64,000 bases of DNA, from positions 95,530-159,529 of the forward strand of contig JBBRMM010000006.1 in the NCBI GenBank assembly GCA_038230835.1, in the 5' to 3' direction. Position 1 is the first letter of the stretch. Every line of letters starts with the position of its first letter. Positions 1 through 8,556 of the stretch are shown one piece after another. The position numbers were made by a program, and so were the translations under genes. The notes beneath the pieces are model-generated. The model was not told where the DNA came from and did not search any database. It saw nothing but the letters and a program-made list of their open reading frames with translations. This DNA comes from DASUHT01 sp038230835 (lineage in GTDB: Bacteria > Actinomycetota > Thermoleophilia > Gaiellales > JAICJC01).

Positions 1-159
1 GTAGAACGCACGCTCGGCAAACCCGAACCAGCGCGCGAGGAGGACATTCTCGCCCTCGTACACACGCGCCATGTAGCCCCCGAGCAGCGGCGTCAGGGCG
101 AGCAGGACGAGGACGTAGAAGACGATCTGGGCCGTTCCTTGAAACGGGATCATGGTCAT
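1..159 (-). CDS. kdpA: Potassium-transporting ATPase subunit A, N-terminal part
   Basis: The first 53 codons of KdpA, the potassium-channel-like subunit of the KdpFABC pump; the rest lies off the left edge. The translation begins MTMIPFQGTAQIVFYVLVLL and continues with the conserved GGYMARVYEGE region typical of KdpA N-termini, including the first membrane helix. The start is the ATG at 159, two bases after the kdpF stop; a second in-frame ATG is at 153. The order microprotein-kdpF-kdpA suggests one transcript running leftward. The Kdp pump imports K+ at the inner membrane under potassium limitation. Confidence 0.93.
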   Translation of the reverse strand, partial: MTMIPFQGTAQIVFYVLVLLALTPLLGGYMARVYEGENVLLARWFGFAERAFY

Positions 160-161
160 GA

Positions 162-251
162 CTAGAGGTTCTCCCCTCGGAACAGGGCGTAGCACAGGTA
201 GACGAACAAGAGCACCGAGACCACAAGGCCGAAGATGTCGCTGGCAGCCAT
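162..251 (-). CDS. kdpF: KdpF small membrane subunit (29 aa)
   Basis: A 29-residue protein that is essentially one membrane helix (LVVSVLLFVYLCYALFRGE in its centre), which matches KdpF in length, sequence style and position directly ahead of kdpA. KdpF stabilises the KdpABC complex in the membrane. Its ATG shares a base with the stop codon of the upstream 27-aa gene (TGATG), so the two are probably translationally coupled. It is too short for most gene finders. Confidence 0.88.
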   Translation of the reverse strand: MAASDIFGLVVSVLLFVYLCYALFRGENL

Positions 252-334
252 CAGAGACGCTCGAATCCCCAGATCACGCCATACATCGCGCCCAGACAGG
301 CGATCATCAGAAGCAGTGACTCCACGTCAGGCAT
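251..334 (-). CDS. 27-aa membrane microprotein heading the kdp operon
   Basis: An ATG at 334 preceded by a good ribosome-binding site (GGAGG, complement of 345-349, about 10 bases upstream) opens a 27-codon frame: MPDVESLLLMIACLGAMYGV followed by IWGFERL. It is one predicted transmembrane helix with a charged C-terminus. Its stop overlaps the kdpF start in TGATG. From memory, small uncharacterised proteins of this kind precede kdpF in other actinobacteria. The coupling suggests a Kdp accessory peptide, but no function can be read from the sequence. Confidence 0.7.
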   Translation of the reverse strand: MPDVESLLLMIACLGAMYGVIWGFERL

Positions 335-384
335 GTGTTCGAAACCTCCAACAGTCATTAGCTGAAACACTCGGAACTCACGTT

Positions 385-433
385 AGGCGTCACCGAGTCA
401 ACGGCGTCTAAACGTCACTCGGGGACGCCTCAA
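385..433 (-). promoter_or_regulatory. Putative kdp promoter overlapping an inverted repeat
   Basis: On the minus strand a TTGAGG hexamer (428-433) is followed after 17 bases by TAGACG (405-410), an acceptable -35/-10 pair that would start transcription near 398, about 65 bases before the microprotein ATG. A 13-bp inverted repeat with one mismatch (AGGCGTCACCGAG at 385-397 against CTCGGGGACGCCT at 418-430) brackets the promoter and could be an operator, for example for a KdpE-type regulator. That role is inference. The rest of 335-704 shows no gene. Confidence 0.4.
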
Positions 434-704
434 CAATTCCTCAACGAGCGTCGCTGCCACCCCAACCGCCGCCTGGATCAGGCCGCCGGGAGTCGAGCGG
501 GAAATGGGAGGCGTTTCGGGACGGGTCACGGTTTCGATCACCGTACTGACGGCCGTCTCAGCGGGACCTCAAAACCGGCGCCCGAACCTCAACGGGTTCT
601 CACGGTCGTGCCGGCACCGTTCGGGTTGGTAGAATCGTCTCGGTGAGCCGGGAAGCCTGGTCGGCGCGCTAGCCCATGCCGTTTGCCGTTTCCCGAATCC
701 GCCG

Positions 705-1700
705 ATGAGCCCGGTCGCCGCGATCGCCGTGTTCGTGGCAGGCCTGGCGGTCAGCGTGAGCTCGAGCCTGCTGCTCGCCCGCAGTCTCGACCGGGTCGGA
801 GCCCGACTCGGAATCACAGACGGCCTGCTGGGCGTGCTGACTGCGCTGGGTGCCGACTCGCCCGAGATCTCGACGGCGGCCGTGGCGGTGCTGGCAGGAC
901 ACGGCGACATCGGCGTCGGCGTGGTGCTGGGATCGAACGTCTTCAACCTCGCAGGTCTGCTCGGGCTGACGGCGGTGATCGGGGGTGGGATGAGGATCGG
1001 GCGTCGCGCCGTCCTGCTGGAGGGTTGCGCGGCGCTCGCCGTAGCCGGAATCGCGGTACTGGTGGTGACCCGGATCGTGCCAGGGGCGGCCGGGCTCGCC
1101 CTCGGCGTGGCGGTGGTCGCTCCGTATGTATGGCTGGTCTCACTGAGGCCGAGTGAGGCGGTCGGCGCCAACCGGGGCGCGGTCAGCGTCCGCCTCGCTG
1201 CAGCCCTGGCCGAGGAGGAGTTCGCCGCCCGCCCGGATCATCGCGCACGTCCGGCGAGCACCATCGACGCGCTGGCCATCGTGCCCGGAGCGGTGCTGGT
1301 CGTCGGCGCAAGCGTTGCCATGGTCAGGGCGGCCGGCACGATCGGCGATCGGCTGTCGGTATCGGGCGCGGTGATGGGGGTGCTCGTGCTGGCCATCCTG
1401 ACAAGCATCCCCAACGTGCTGGCGGCGGTGCGACTGGGGCGCCACCAGCGAGGTGCCGCTGTCGTCAGCGAGGCGTTCAACTCCAACAGCGCCAACGTGA
1501 TCCTGGGACTGTGCCTGCCGGCGACGATCCTCGGCCTCAAGGGCTCGGCCGGGATCGGCTTGCTGACCGCCTGGTGGGCTTTGGGGATGACGGTCGTCTC
1601 GGTGCTGCTGCTCTATGCAGAGCGAGGGCTCACCCGCCGTGCCGGCTGGGCGATCATCGGCTCCTACGCGCTGTTCGTGGTGGTCGTGATCGCGCGCTGA
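705..1700 (+). CDS. CaCA-family sodium/calcium exchanger-like protein
   Basis: A 331-residue polytopic membrane protein with the two alpha-repeats of the Ca2+:cation antiporter superfamily. The first repeat carries GADSPEIS near residues 49-56 and GSNVFN near 76-81. The second has a LTSIPN motif and a FNSNSANVILG stretch in the C-terminal third. The acidic residue of the second repeat is replaced (SIPN rather than a SxPE form), so its ion specificity is uncertain. A TAGAAT box at 630-635 could be the -10 of its promoter, giving a leader of about 60 bases. No clear ribosome-binding site precedes the ATG. Confidence 0.85.
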   Translation: MSPVAAIAVFVAGLAVSVSSSLLLARSLDRVGARLGITDGLLGVLTALGADSPEISTAAVAVLAGHGDIGVGVVLGSNVFNLAGLLGLTAVIGGGMRIGRRAVLLEGCAALAVAGIAVLVVTRIVPGAAGLALGVAVVAPYVWLVSLRPSEAVGANRGAVSVRLAAALAEEEFAARPDHRARPASTIDALAIVPGAVLVVGASVAMVRAAGTIGDRLSVSGAVMGVLVLAILTSIPNVLAAVRLGRHQRGAAVVSEAFNSNSANVILGLCLPATILGLKGSAGIGLLTAWWALGMTVVSVLLLYAERGLTRRAGWAIIGSYALFVVVVIAR

Positions 1701-1713
1701 AACGCGCGGTCAG

Positions 1714-2052
1714 TCACCCGTGGCCGCGCCGCTGACCGTGGCCTGCAGCCGCCAGGGATGATTCTCCGGAACGATGGCCAGGAGGTCCTCGACGCGTGTA
1801 CGGCTGTCCGGATGGCGGGTGCAGGAGCTTGCCGGGAACGATCGAGTAGGCGTTGCGCCGTCCGCTGCGCCGGCGAATGACGAATCCGCCCTCGGCGAGG
1901 TCGGTCACAATCGCCTGCGCGGCACGATGACTCATCCCGATCGTGGCCGCGATGTCGGCGACCCGGGACTCGGGATTGAACGCAATCCAATAGAGCACCA
2001 CCGCGTGGTTGGTGAAGAACTTCACCGGCGGTCGTGGCGCTTGCCCTGCCAT
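1714..2052 (-). CDS. Winged-helix (MarR-type) DNA-binding regulator
   Basis: A 112-residue protein whose N-terminal two thirds form a winged helix-turn-helix: a recognition segment ADIAATIGMSHRAAQAIVTD (residues about 33-52) followed by a wing (GGFVIRRRSGRRNAYSI). The C-terminus is short and basic. Proteins of this layout act as small transcription regulators. It is divergent from the VOC gene at 2113 with a 60-bp gap, and the target is unknown. Its 3' end lies just past the exchanger gene, facing it. Confidence 0.72.
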   Translation of the reverse strand: MAGQAPRPPVKFFTNHAVVLYWIAFNPESRVADIAATIGMSHRAAQAIVTDLAEGGFVIRRRSGRRNAYSIVPGKLLHPPSGQPYTRRGPPGHRSGESSLAAAGHGQRRGHG

Positions 2053-2112
2053 GGCTAACCTGGCCTCGTCCGGAGCATCCCCGACAGTCTACGCTGATCG
2101 TCGGACAATCCG

Positions 2113-2523
2113 ATGACCGACCCGACCTCATCCGCATTTCAAGGCCTGGACTTTCTGTACATCCCCAGCCGCGACGTCGCCGCGGACACGCGTCATTTCA
2201 CGAATGAGCTGGGCGGTCGCGTGGTGTTCGCCGTCCAGGCCATGGGCACGCGAGTGGCGGCGATCGAGCTCGCGCCAGGATCGCCGCTCGTCGTGCTGAC
2301 CGACCATCTCGATGGCGAGCGGCCGATCCTGATCTACCGGGTGGACGACCTCGCGGTCACGCTGGGCGAGATGGAACGCCGAGGGTGGGATCGCGAATCG
2401 ACCCTCGATATCCCGCACGGTCCCTGCTGCTCGTTCCGCACTCCGGGCGGGCACCGGATCGCGGTGTACCAGCTGACCCGCCCGCACGCCGCGGCGCGGT
2501 TCGCCGGCCGGCGAGACTTCTGA
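2113..2523 (+). CDS. VOC-family (glyoxalase/dioxygenase fold) protein
   Basis: A 136-residue protein with one vicinal-oxygen-chelate domain: an opening GLDFLYIPSRDVAADTRHF, a central ELAPGSPLVVLTD strand region and a closing FRTPGGHRIAVYQLTR. Members are metal-dependent lyases, dioxygenases or antibiotic-binding proteins, and the sequence does not decide between them. The start ATG at 2113 is in the divergent spacer with the winged-helix gene, which may regulate it. Confidence 0.78.
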   Translation: MTDPTSSAFQGLDFLYIPSRDVAADTRHFTNELGGRVVFAVQAMGTRVAAIELAPGSPLVVLTDHLDGERPILIYRVDDLAVTLGEMERRGWDRESTLDIPHGPCCSFRTPGGHRIAVYQLTRPHAAARFAGRRDF

Positions 2524-2594
2524 TCCCGTGAAGCCCCCCGCCACGTCGCACGGGCCACGACCGCCGACGGCGACCGCGGCCCGTGCACGATACG

Positions 2595-3683
2595 TCAGTC
2601 GTTGTCGGTGATCGCTCCGAGCAGACCGTGAGCCTCGTGGTCGAGCCCGGCGCTGAAGAGCAGAGTCTCCGGGCTACCTGTGACCCCGTTGCCGAACCGC
2701 AGACCCCAGAGCCCCGAGATCTGGATCGGCGATCCGGCCGGCCGCCGCAGCTGTCCGAGCCAGTTGCCGGTGTCCATGGCGTACGCATTGATGCGCCCGT
2801 TGCCGAAGTTGCCAACGAGCAGCGCACCGCCGAATGCGCCGAAGTCGCTGGGCGCTCGGGCCAGCCCCCACGGGGCATTCAGTGCGCCTCGCTTGACCAG
2901 TCGCCTGATCAGCTGACCCTCCGAGGAGTACACGTCGACGAAGCCGAGCCCGGCGCCGTCGATCTCGTCGTGGGCGGCAGCGTCCTGCTTGCCGTAGGTC
3001 ACGACAACCCGGTTGCCGATGGCCTGAATGCCGAACGGCGCGTACCCGTCGGGTAGCTCGGAGTCGTGGAATCGCCCCGGGAGCGACACGACGTGGAACT
3101 GTGAGTTCACGACGACCACCCTGCCGTGGTGGAAGTCCGCCGCGTACAGCGTCGGGCTGCCGTCCATCATCGCGAGCGCGAGCCCCTTGAAGACCGCCCC
3201 GGGCACGGTGACTTCGGTCGTGGCCGAGGTGGTGATCGGGTTCGTGAAGGGCCACGCCGAGATCGTCCCCGCTTCGGAATCGAACAGGAACGTGGCCGGT
3301 GACGGGCCGTTGGCCGTCGCGACGTCAAACCCCGACGTCGGGTTGAACACCTGCCCCGTGGGCGCTCCTCCCGGCACCGTGACAACCAGGCCGGCCTTGA
3401 CCAGCGGCTTTCCACCGACGTGGCCGGGGTAGATCGTGGCCACACCGGTGCCGTTGTCCGCCACCCAGAGCGGCGTCCCGGGGCCGGCGGCGAGCCCCCA
3501 CGGATTCACCAGGTCGGGATCGGTCAGCGCCGCCCGTCCGGGAATATCGGAGACCAGGTTGGCCTGCCGAAAGCTGTTTCCGTGCGCGGACGTGGCCGCG
3601 GCTCCCGCGCCCAACGGCGCCATCACCGCGAGGCACACCGCAACACCGCCGACCCGTCCAACGCGCTTCCAGAGATGACCCAT
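2595..3683 (-). CDS. Secreted TIGR03118-type beta-propeller protein
   Basis: A 362-residue protein with an N-terminal signal peptide (hydrophobic VGGVAVCLAVMAPLGAGAAA near residues 11-30) and NHL-like propeller blades. The conserved opening LVNPWGLAAGPGTPLWVADN and the later PFGIQAIG, LNAPWGLARAPSDFG and ILVGNFGNG-like segments are the signature of the TIGR03118 family of exported proteins of unknown function. It probably acts outside the membrane. It has a single gene position, with a 180-bp divergent spacer to the cyclase at 3862. Confidence 0.85.
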   Translation of the reverse strand: MGHLWKRVGRVGGVAVCLAVMAPLGAGAAATSAHGNSFRQANLVSDIPGRAALTDPDLVNPWGLAAGPGTPLWVADNGTGVATIYPGHVGGKPLVKAGLVVTVPGGAPTGQVFNPTSGFDVATANGPSPATFLFDSEAGTISAWPFTNPITTSATTEVTVPGAVFKGLALAMMDGSPTLYAADFHHGRVVVVNSQFHVVSLPGRFHDSELPDGYAPFGIQAIGNRVVVTYGKQDAAAHDEIDGAGLGFVDVYSSEGQLIRRLVKRGALNAPWGLARAPSDFGAFGGALLVGNFGNGRINAYAMDTGNWLGQLRRPAGSPIQISGLWGLRFGNGVTGSPETLLFSAGLDHEAHGLLGAITDND

Positions 3684-3861
3684 GCGACCCCCTAGTGTTC
3701 GAGCGCGAGCGCAGCCCGCGCTAATTGCCGGTACCGGGTACGGGAGAGAGCGGCGTCCGGTTTGTGTCTTTGATCACACCGGGGTGGTCAGGGACAGAAA
3801 CCGAGCCTTCGGGCATCAGTGATAGCGTCGCTCTCGTGGGTGGCGCGGCCAAGGGCGGGAG

Positions 3862-5491
3862 ATGGGGTTCGTTTTGGCGGAATTCCCGGGTGGAACGGTG
3901 ACGTTCCTGATGACGGATATCGAGGGGTCAACGCTGCTTTTACAGCGTTTGCGGGACACCTATGCCGAGCTCTTGGCGGATCATGCACGGCTCTTGGAGG
4001 AGGCGATCGGCCGCTATGGCGGGCGGGTGGTGGATACGCAGGGCGACGCGGTGTTCGCGGCGTTCGGCCGGGCGAGGGATGGCGTTTTGGCGGCGGCTTC
4101 GGCGCAGCGGACGCTTGCGGCGCACCCGTGGCCGCAGGGCGTGGACGTGCGAGTGCGGATGGGGTTGCATACCGGCGAGCCACAGCTGAGCGGCGAGCGA
4201 TACGTCGGGTTGGCTGTTCATCGAGTGGCACGGATCTGCTCGGCTGCGCATGGCGGTCAGGTGCTCTTGTCGCAGATCACCGCCGCGCTGGTGGAAGACG
4301 AGCTGACCGAGGGGGTTGAACTGCGCGAGTTGGGAGTTGCGCGGCTGAAGGATCTGGAACGGCCCGAACGCCTCTCCCAGCTGGTCGTGGAAGGACTCGC
4401 CAGCGAGTTCGCACCTCCACGTATCGAAGTTGGTGCCCAGCCCTTTGCGGGAAAGGAGGACGCGCTCGCGCGCGAGGTCGTGCCGGGATCGAAGTCGATG
4501 GCGTGCACTGATCGGAGTGGTGGTTTGGGGGTCGTCGGGGGGCGGCGCGTCACCGACCCCGCCGCTCGTCGCCCCGAACTCGCTGGTGATGATTGACCCG
4601 GCGCTCGGCCGGGTGGTGCGCAGTACTCGGGTGTCGCTGGGCTCCGATCCGGTTCGACTGGTCGCCGGATCAGGCGGCGTGTGGGCCCTCGACTTCGCCG
4701 GTCAAACGCTGCTGTGGACGCCTGAGGCGCGCGCGCCGCAACGGCCGCTCGGCGTTCGAGTCGCACCGAGCGATCTCACGGCGGGCGCCGGCAGCGTGTG
4801 GATCGCCAACGTCGACAACACCGTCAGTCAGATCGACACGACGTCGTACCTCGTGACGGGAACGATCCACCTCCCCGACCTGCCGCTCGTTGCGATCGGC
4901 GGCGCGACCAGCGCGACGGCGATCACGATCGGAAGTGGAGCCTTGTGGGTGAGCCAGACCCGTTCGCTCGACCTCGGCGTCAGCCGGGTCAGCCTCAAGA
5001 ATCACCGTTCCCGATTGATCGCCTCGGGGGTCGGCGGCGGGCCGGTGACCGTGGGTAGCGGAAGCGTGTGGGTCGGTGAACACCTCGGTCCCGGCAATGG
5101 TGGCAGCGTGTCCGCTGAAGTGGATCGGATCGACCCGACCACGGGCAACGTCACGCCGATCCCCCTCGCCGTTCAGGGAGCAAATGGCGTCGGGATCATC
5201 AGCGCGTTTGGTGCGATCTGGTATCTGTCCGGCCCGGGCACGGGCGGCACCGGGACACTGTGGGAGATCGATCCCGGCAGCAACGCAATCCGAGACGGCA
5301 TCCCCGTCGGCTCGAACCCAACCGGGCTAGCCGCCGTCGGAGGCGCCATATGGGTAGCGCAAGGTGCCAGCGGAACCATCCTCAAGATCGATCCCAGCAC
5401 ACACAGAATCACGCAGCGAGTCCGGCTTGGACACACCGTGACCAGCATTGCAGCCACCAATCACCTGTGGGCTGCGGTGCAGGCGCTGTAA
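3862..5491 (+). pseudogene. Class III adenylate/guanylate cyclase fused to a beta-propeller, frameshifted
   Basis: Residues 8-165 form a class III cyclase catalytic domain: TVTFLMTDIEGSTLLLQ with the first metal Asp, DTQGDAVFAAFG with the second, and VRMGLHTGEP. It is followed by PFAGKEDALAREV. That frame stops at 4596. From about 4496 the adjacent frame continues with a short hydrophobic stretch (RWRALIGVVVWGSS) and a YncE-like propeller of repeated SGGVWALD, AGSVWIAN, SGALWVSQ and SGSVWVGE blades to 5491. Removing one base near 4495 joins them into a single protein, a cyclase tethered to an extracytoplasmic propeller. It is either a true frameshift or an assembly error. Confidence 0.78.
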
Positions 5492-5743
5492 CCGCCCTGC
5501 GGAAGAATGGGCCGGATCGTCACATCAGACACTCTGGCGCGGCATCACCCAGCAGGACCAGAGCGGCACCGAGTCCGGGGTCGACTTCTCCGCTCCGCCC
5601 CCATCGGCAGCGAGGCTCGCCTCCGCGATCCGCGGTGCGGTTGTCGGCGCGGAACTGACGGGTTCGATCGCCTGTTCGGGCATCGTGCCTACGCCGGATC
5701 GAGGATCACGGCCCGGCTGCCGCTCGGCGGATAGGCTTTCGGC

Positions 5744-6361
5744 ATGGCGACAATCGCAGCCGGCCGTCCGCAGCTCGAACGTCGAGCGCGCATGCTCGCG
5801 TGGGGCGGCAACGGGTGGCACCTCGTCGAGTTTGCGATCGCGGTCGGTGCCGGCATTGCCGCGTCGTCCGTCGCGCTCATCGCGTTCGGCATCGACTCGC
5901 TGATCGAGGTTGCGGCCGGCGGCGTGATCCTGTGGCTATTCTCGGGCGGTCGTGGTGAATCCGAGGCAGCCGAGCGCCGTGCAGAGCAGGTGATCGCGTT
6001 CTCGTTCTACGCGCTTGCGGTGTACGTCGTTGTTGAGTCGATCCGCTCGTTCGCCGGGACACACCCGGACGCGAGCTATGTCGGCATCGGGCTCGCGCTC
6101 GTCACAGCGCCGACGATGCCGCTGCTCGCTCGCGCCAAGCGCAGCATCGGCCGACAGCTCGGCTCGCGCGCCACCGAGAGCGACGGGCAGCAGAACATGA
6201 TCTGCGCGTACCTGTCGATCGCGCTGCTCGTCGGGCTCGGCGCAAATGCGGCGTTCGGGTGGTGGTGGGCCGATCCGCTCGCCGGACTCGTGATCGCCGC
6301 CGTTGCTGTGCGCGAGGGTCGCGAGGCATGGCGCGGCGAGACCTGCGACGACTGCTGTTGA
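5744..6361 (+). CDS. Cation diffusion facilitator-like transporter (membrane domain only)
   Basis: A 205-residue membrane protein resembling the transmembrane domain of CDF (cation efflux) transporters: FGIDSLIEVAAGG in an early helix and WWADPLAGLVIAAVAVREG in the last, the usual positions of the metal-binding acidic residues. The cytoplasmic C-terminal domain of full CDF proteins is absent, and the protein ends in a cysteine-containing CDDCC tail that might bind metal. The ATG at 5744 is close behind a possible -10 (TAGGCT). The 250 bp upstream show no gene. Confidence 0.75.
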   Translation: MATIAAGRPQLERRARMLAWGGNGWHLVEFAIAVGAGIAASSVALIAFGIDSLIEVAAGGVILWLFSGGRGESEAAERRAEQVIAFSFYALAVYVVVESIRSFAGTHPDASYVGIGLALVTAPTMPLLARAKRSIGRQLGSRATESDGQQNMICAYLSIALLVGLGANAAFGWWWADPLAGLVIAAVAVREGREAWRGETCDDCC

Positions 6362-6477
6362 TCGTCACCCGCTGATCCCTTCGAGCAGGTACCGAGCCAG
6401 CCAGCGGCGGGACTCGCCCCCGCCGGGCCTGGACCGGGTCGTTTTCTCGGCGGTTTTGATGGTTGTAGGGTTTGTGG

Positions 6478-7149
6478 ATGAATGATCGGGTGTTGCTGGT
6501 GGAGGATGACGCGTCGATTTGTGAGTTGGTGGCGTTGGGGTTGGGCGAGAGCGGGTTTCGCGTGGACGTGGTGCGGGATGGTGCGGTTGGGCTGGCCCAG
6601 TTTCGTCAGGCTCGATACGACGCGGTGGTGCTGGATGTGATGTTGCCATCCGTGGATGGCTTCGACGTGTTGCGCGCGATCCGTGGGGAGAGTCTGGTGC
6701 CGGTGCTGATGCTGACGGCCAGAACCGATACGTCGGACATCGTGGTCGGTCTCGAGCTGGGCGCCGATGACTACGTGCGCAAGCCGTTTGAGGTGCCCGA
6801 GTTGGCGGCTCGGTTGCGCGCGGTGGTGCGACGGTCTGGTGAACACCCGACGCAGGACGTGATCGTGGTGGGCGAGTTGGAGGTGGATGCGGCTGCGTTT
6901 CAGGCGCGATTGGGGGGTGTGGACGTGGGGTTGACGACCACCGAGTTTCGGTTATTGCTCGAGTTGGCGCGGCATCGGGGCCACGTGCTGTCGCGCGAAC
7001 AGTTGCTGGAGCGCGTGTGGGGGTACGGGTATCTCGGCGACTCGCGGCTGGTCGACGTGGCGGTACGCAGGCTGCGCGGGAAGGTCGGCGGGTCGGTGAT
7101 CCACACGGTGCGGGGGGTCGGCTACCGACTGTTTGTAACCGAGCCGTAA
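6478..7149 (+). CDS. OmpR/PhoB-type response regulator
   Basis: A 223-residue response regulator. The receiver domain has acidic residues at 10-11, phospho-acceptor Asp53 in VVLDVMLP, and the conserved Lys in VRKPFEVPEL. The C-terminal winged helix matches OmpR/PhoB (TTEFRLLLELARHRGHVLSR, and VRRLRGKVGG leading to the RGVGYRL end). I chose ATG 6478 over an in-frame TTG two codons earlier. It is the first gene of a three-gene operon with the histidine kinase 45 bases downstream, its presumed partner. Confidence 0.93.
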   Translation: MNDRVLLVEDDASICELVALGLGESGFRVDVVRDGAVGLAQFRQARYDAVVLDVMLPSVDGFDVLRAIRGESLVPVLMLTARTDTSDIVVGLELGADDYVRKPFEVPELAARLRAVVRRSGEHPTQDVIVVGELEVDAAAFQARLGGVDVGLTTTEFRLLLELARHRGHVLSREQLLERVWGYGYLGDSRLVDVAVRRLRGKVGGSVIHTVRGVGYRLFVTEP

Positions 7150-7194
7150 CACGGCCGACCGCCCACTGACTCAAAGCGGGGTGAGGATGGGCGT

Positions 7195-8556
7195 ATGAGT
7201 TTGCACAACACGATCCGGCCGGGGCGGCTGCGGCGCAGGTTGGCGGTGGCGATTCTGATGGTGGGAGCGCTGTCGGCGGGCGCGGTGGCGGTCAGTGGGT
7301 ACCTGCTTGTACGCCAGGCGCGCCTGCACGATTCGGCGGATGCCGCGGTTGGCGTGGCGCGCGTCGATCTGGGTCTGGCCGAGCGCACGCCCAACGGCGC
7401 CGTGTTGACATCCGAGCTTTCCGCGCGCGGGCAACTGTTCGCGCTGGCCGAGGGCGGCCAGCTGCGGGGAGGTGCGTTGCCGGTACCGGTTGATCTGCAG
7501 AGTCTGGTGCGCGGCCACCGGCAGATCGCCTACCAGCGGACGACGGTTCGCGGTGAGCCTGTGGTGGTGGTGGGTGTGCCCCAGCCGCAGCTCGATCGGC
7601 AGCTGTACGTCTTCTCGAGCGAGGCCCAGCTGTGGCGGAACATGGACACCCTGCGAAACGTGTTGTTGATCGGCTGGCTGGTCATGACCGGGCTCTCCGG
7701 TGTGGCAGGGATCGTGCTCGCTCGGAGGCTGCTGAGTCCGGTGGCGGCTGCCTCTGGCGCGGCCCGCTCATTGGCCGAGGGGCTGTTGGACACGCGCCTG
7801 CCGATCGGTGGGCAGGACGAGTTCGGCGCTTGGGCGGCGTCCTTCAACAGCATGGCCGACGCGCTGCAGGCGAAAATCACCGAGCTGACCGCCGCTCGCG
7901 AGCGCGAGCGGCGATTCACCGCCAACGTCGCCCACGAGTTGCGCACACCACTGACCGCGCTCGTCAACGAGGTTCGACGGCTGTCGGTGGGCATCGACCG
8001 GATGCCGCCGGACCAGGCCCGCATGATCGAGCTGCTGGGAAGGGACAGCAGTCGGCTGCGCCGGCTGATCGACGATCTGCTCGAGATCTCGCGGCTGGAA
8101 GCCGGGCAGGAGCCGATCGAGCGGGATCGCGTCGACGTGGCCAAGCTGATCGACGCCATCATCCAGACGAATGCGTGGAGCCGCCACGTCACCGTCGCGG
8201 CCAACGGCGCGACCCTTGTGACCGACCGGCACCGACTGGAGCGCATTCTGTCGAATCTGATCGGTAACGCCATCGACCACGGCGGTGGATCCACGCGCGT
8301 GGTCGCGCACGGCGGTGATGAGGGCGTCCTGATCGAAGTCAGCGATCAGGGGCCTGGCATCCCACCACGGTTCATGCCACACCTGTTCGAGCGCTTCTCA
8401 AAGGCCGACACCTCCCGCTCCGCAAGCGGCAGCGGCCTTGGACTGGCGATCGCGGCCGAAAACGCCGCCCTGCTGGCCGGACGCATCGACGTCACAAACC
8501 TGCCCGGACAAGGCGCGCGCTTCACTCTTCACCTGCCAGGAGGCCACGAGTCATGA
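7195..8556 (+). CDS. HAMP-containing sensor histidine kinase
   Basis: A 453-residue kinase with two membrane helices (about 16-38 and 155-178) around a periplasmic-side domain of about 115 residues, then HAMP, the dimerisation/phospho-acceptor domain with His247 in NVAHELRTPLT, and a HATPase domain with an N box (LIGNAIDHG), G1 (SDQGPGIPP), F box (LFERFSKAD) and G2 (GSGLGLAIA). It should phosphorylate the regulator encoded just upstream. Its stop overlaps the start of the next gene (ATGA), so the lipoprotein is probably co-translated and may be functionally linked to sensing. Confidence 0.93.
   Translation: MSLHNTIRPGRLRRRLAVAILMVGALSAGAVAVSGYLLVRQARLHDSADAAVGVARVDLGLAERTPNGAVLTSELSARGQLFALAEGGQLRGGALPVPVDLQSLVRGHRQIAYQRTTVRGEPVVVVGVPQPQLDRQLYVFSSEAQLWRNMDTLRNVLLIGWLVMTGLSGVAGIVLARRLLSPVAAASGAARSLAEGLLDTRLPIGGQDEFGAWAASFNSMADALQAKITELTAARERERRFTANVAHELRTPLTALVNEVRRLSVGIDRMPPDQARMIELLGRDSSRLRRLIDDLLEISRLEAGQEPIERDRVDVAKLIDAIIQTNAWSRHVTVAANGATLVTDRHRLERILSNLIGNAIDHGGGSTRVVAHGGDEGVLIEVSDQGPGIPPRFMPHLFERFSKADTSRSASGSGLGLAIAAENAALLAGRIDVTNLPGQGARFTLHLPGGHES

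Noticed and set aside
676..708. Ten-codon leader peptide before the CaCA exchanger
   Set aside because: It has no ribosome-binding site and such short frames are expected by chance.
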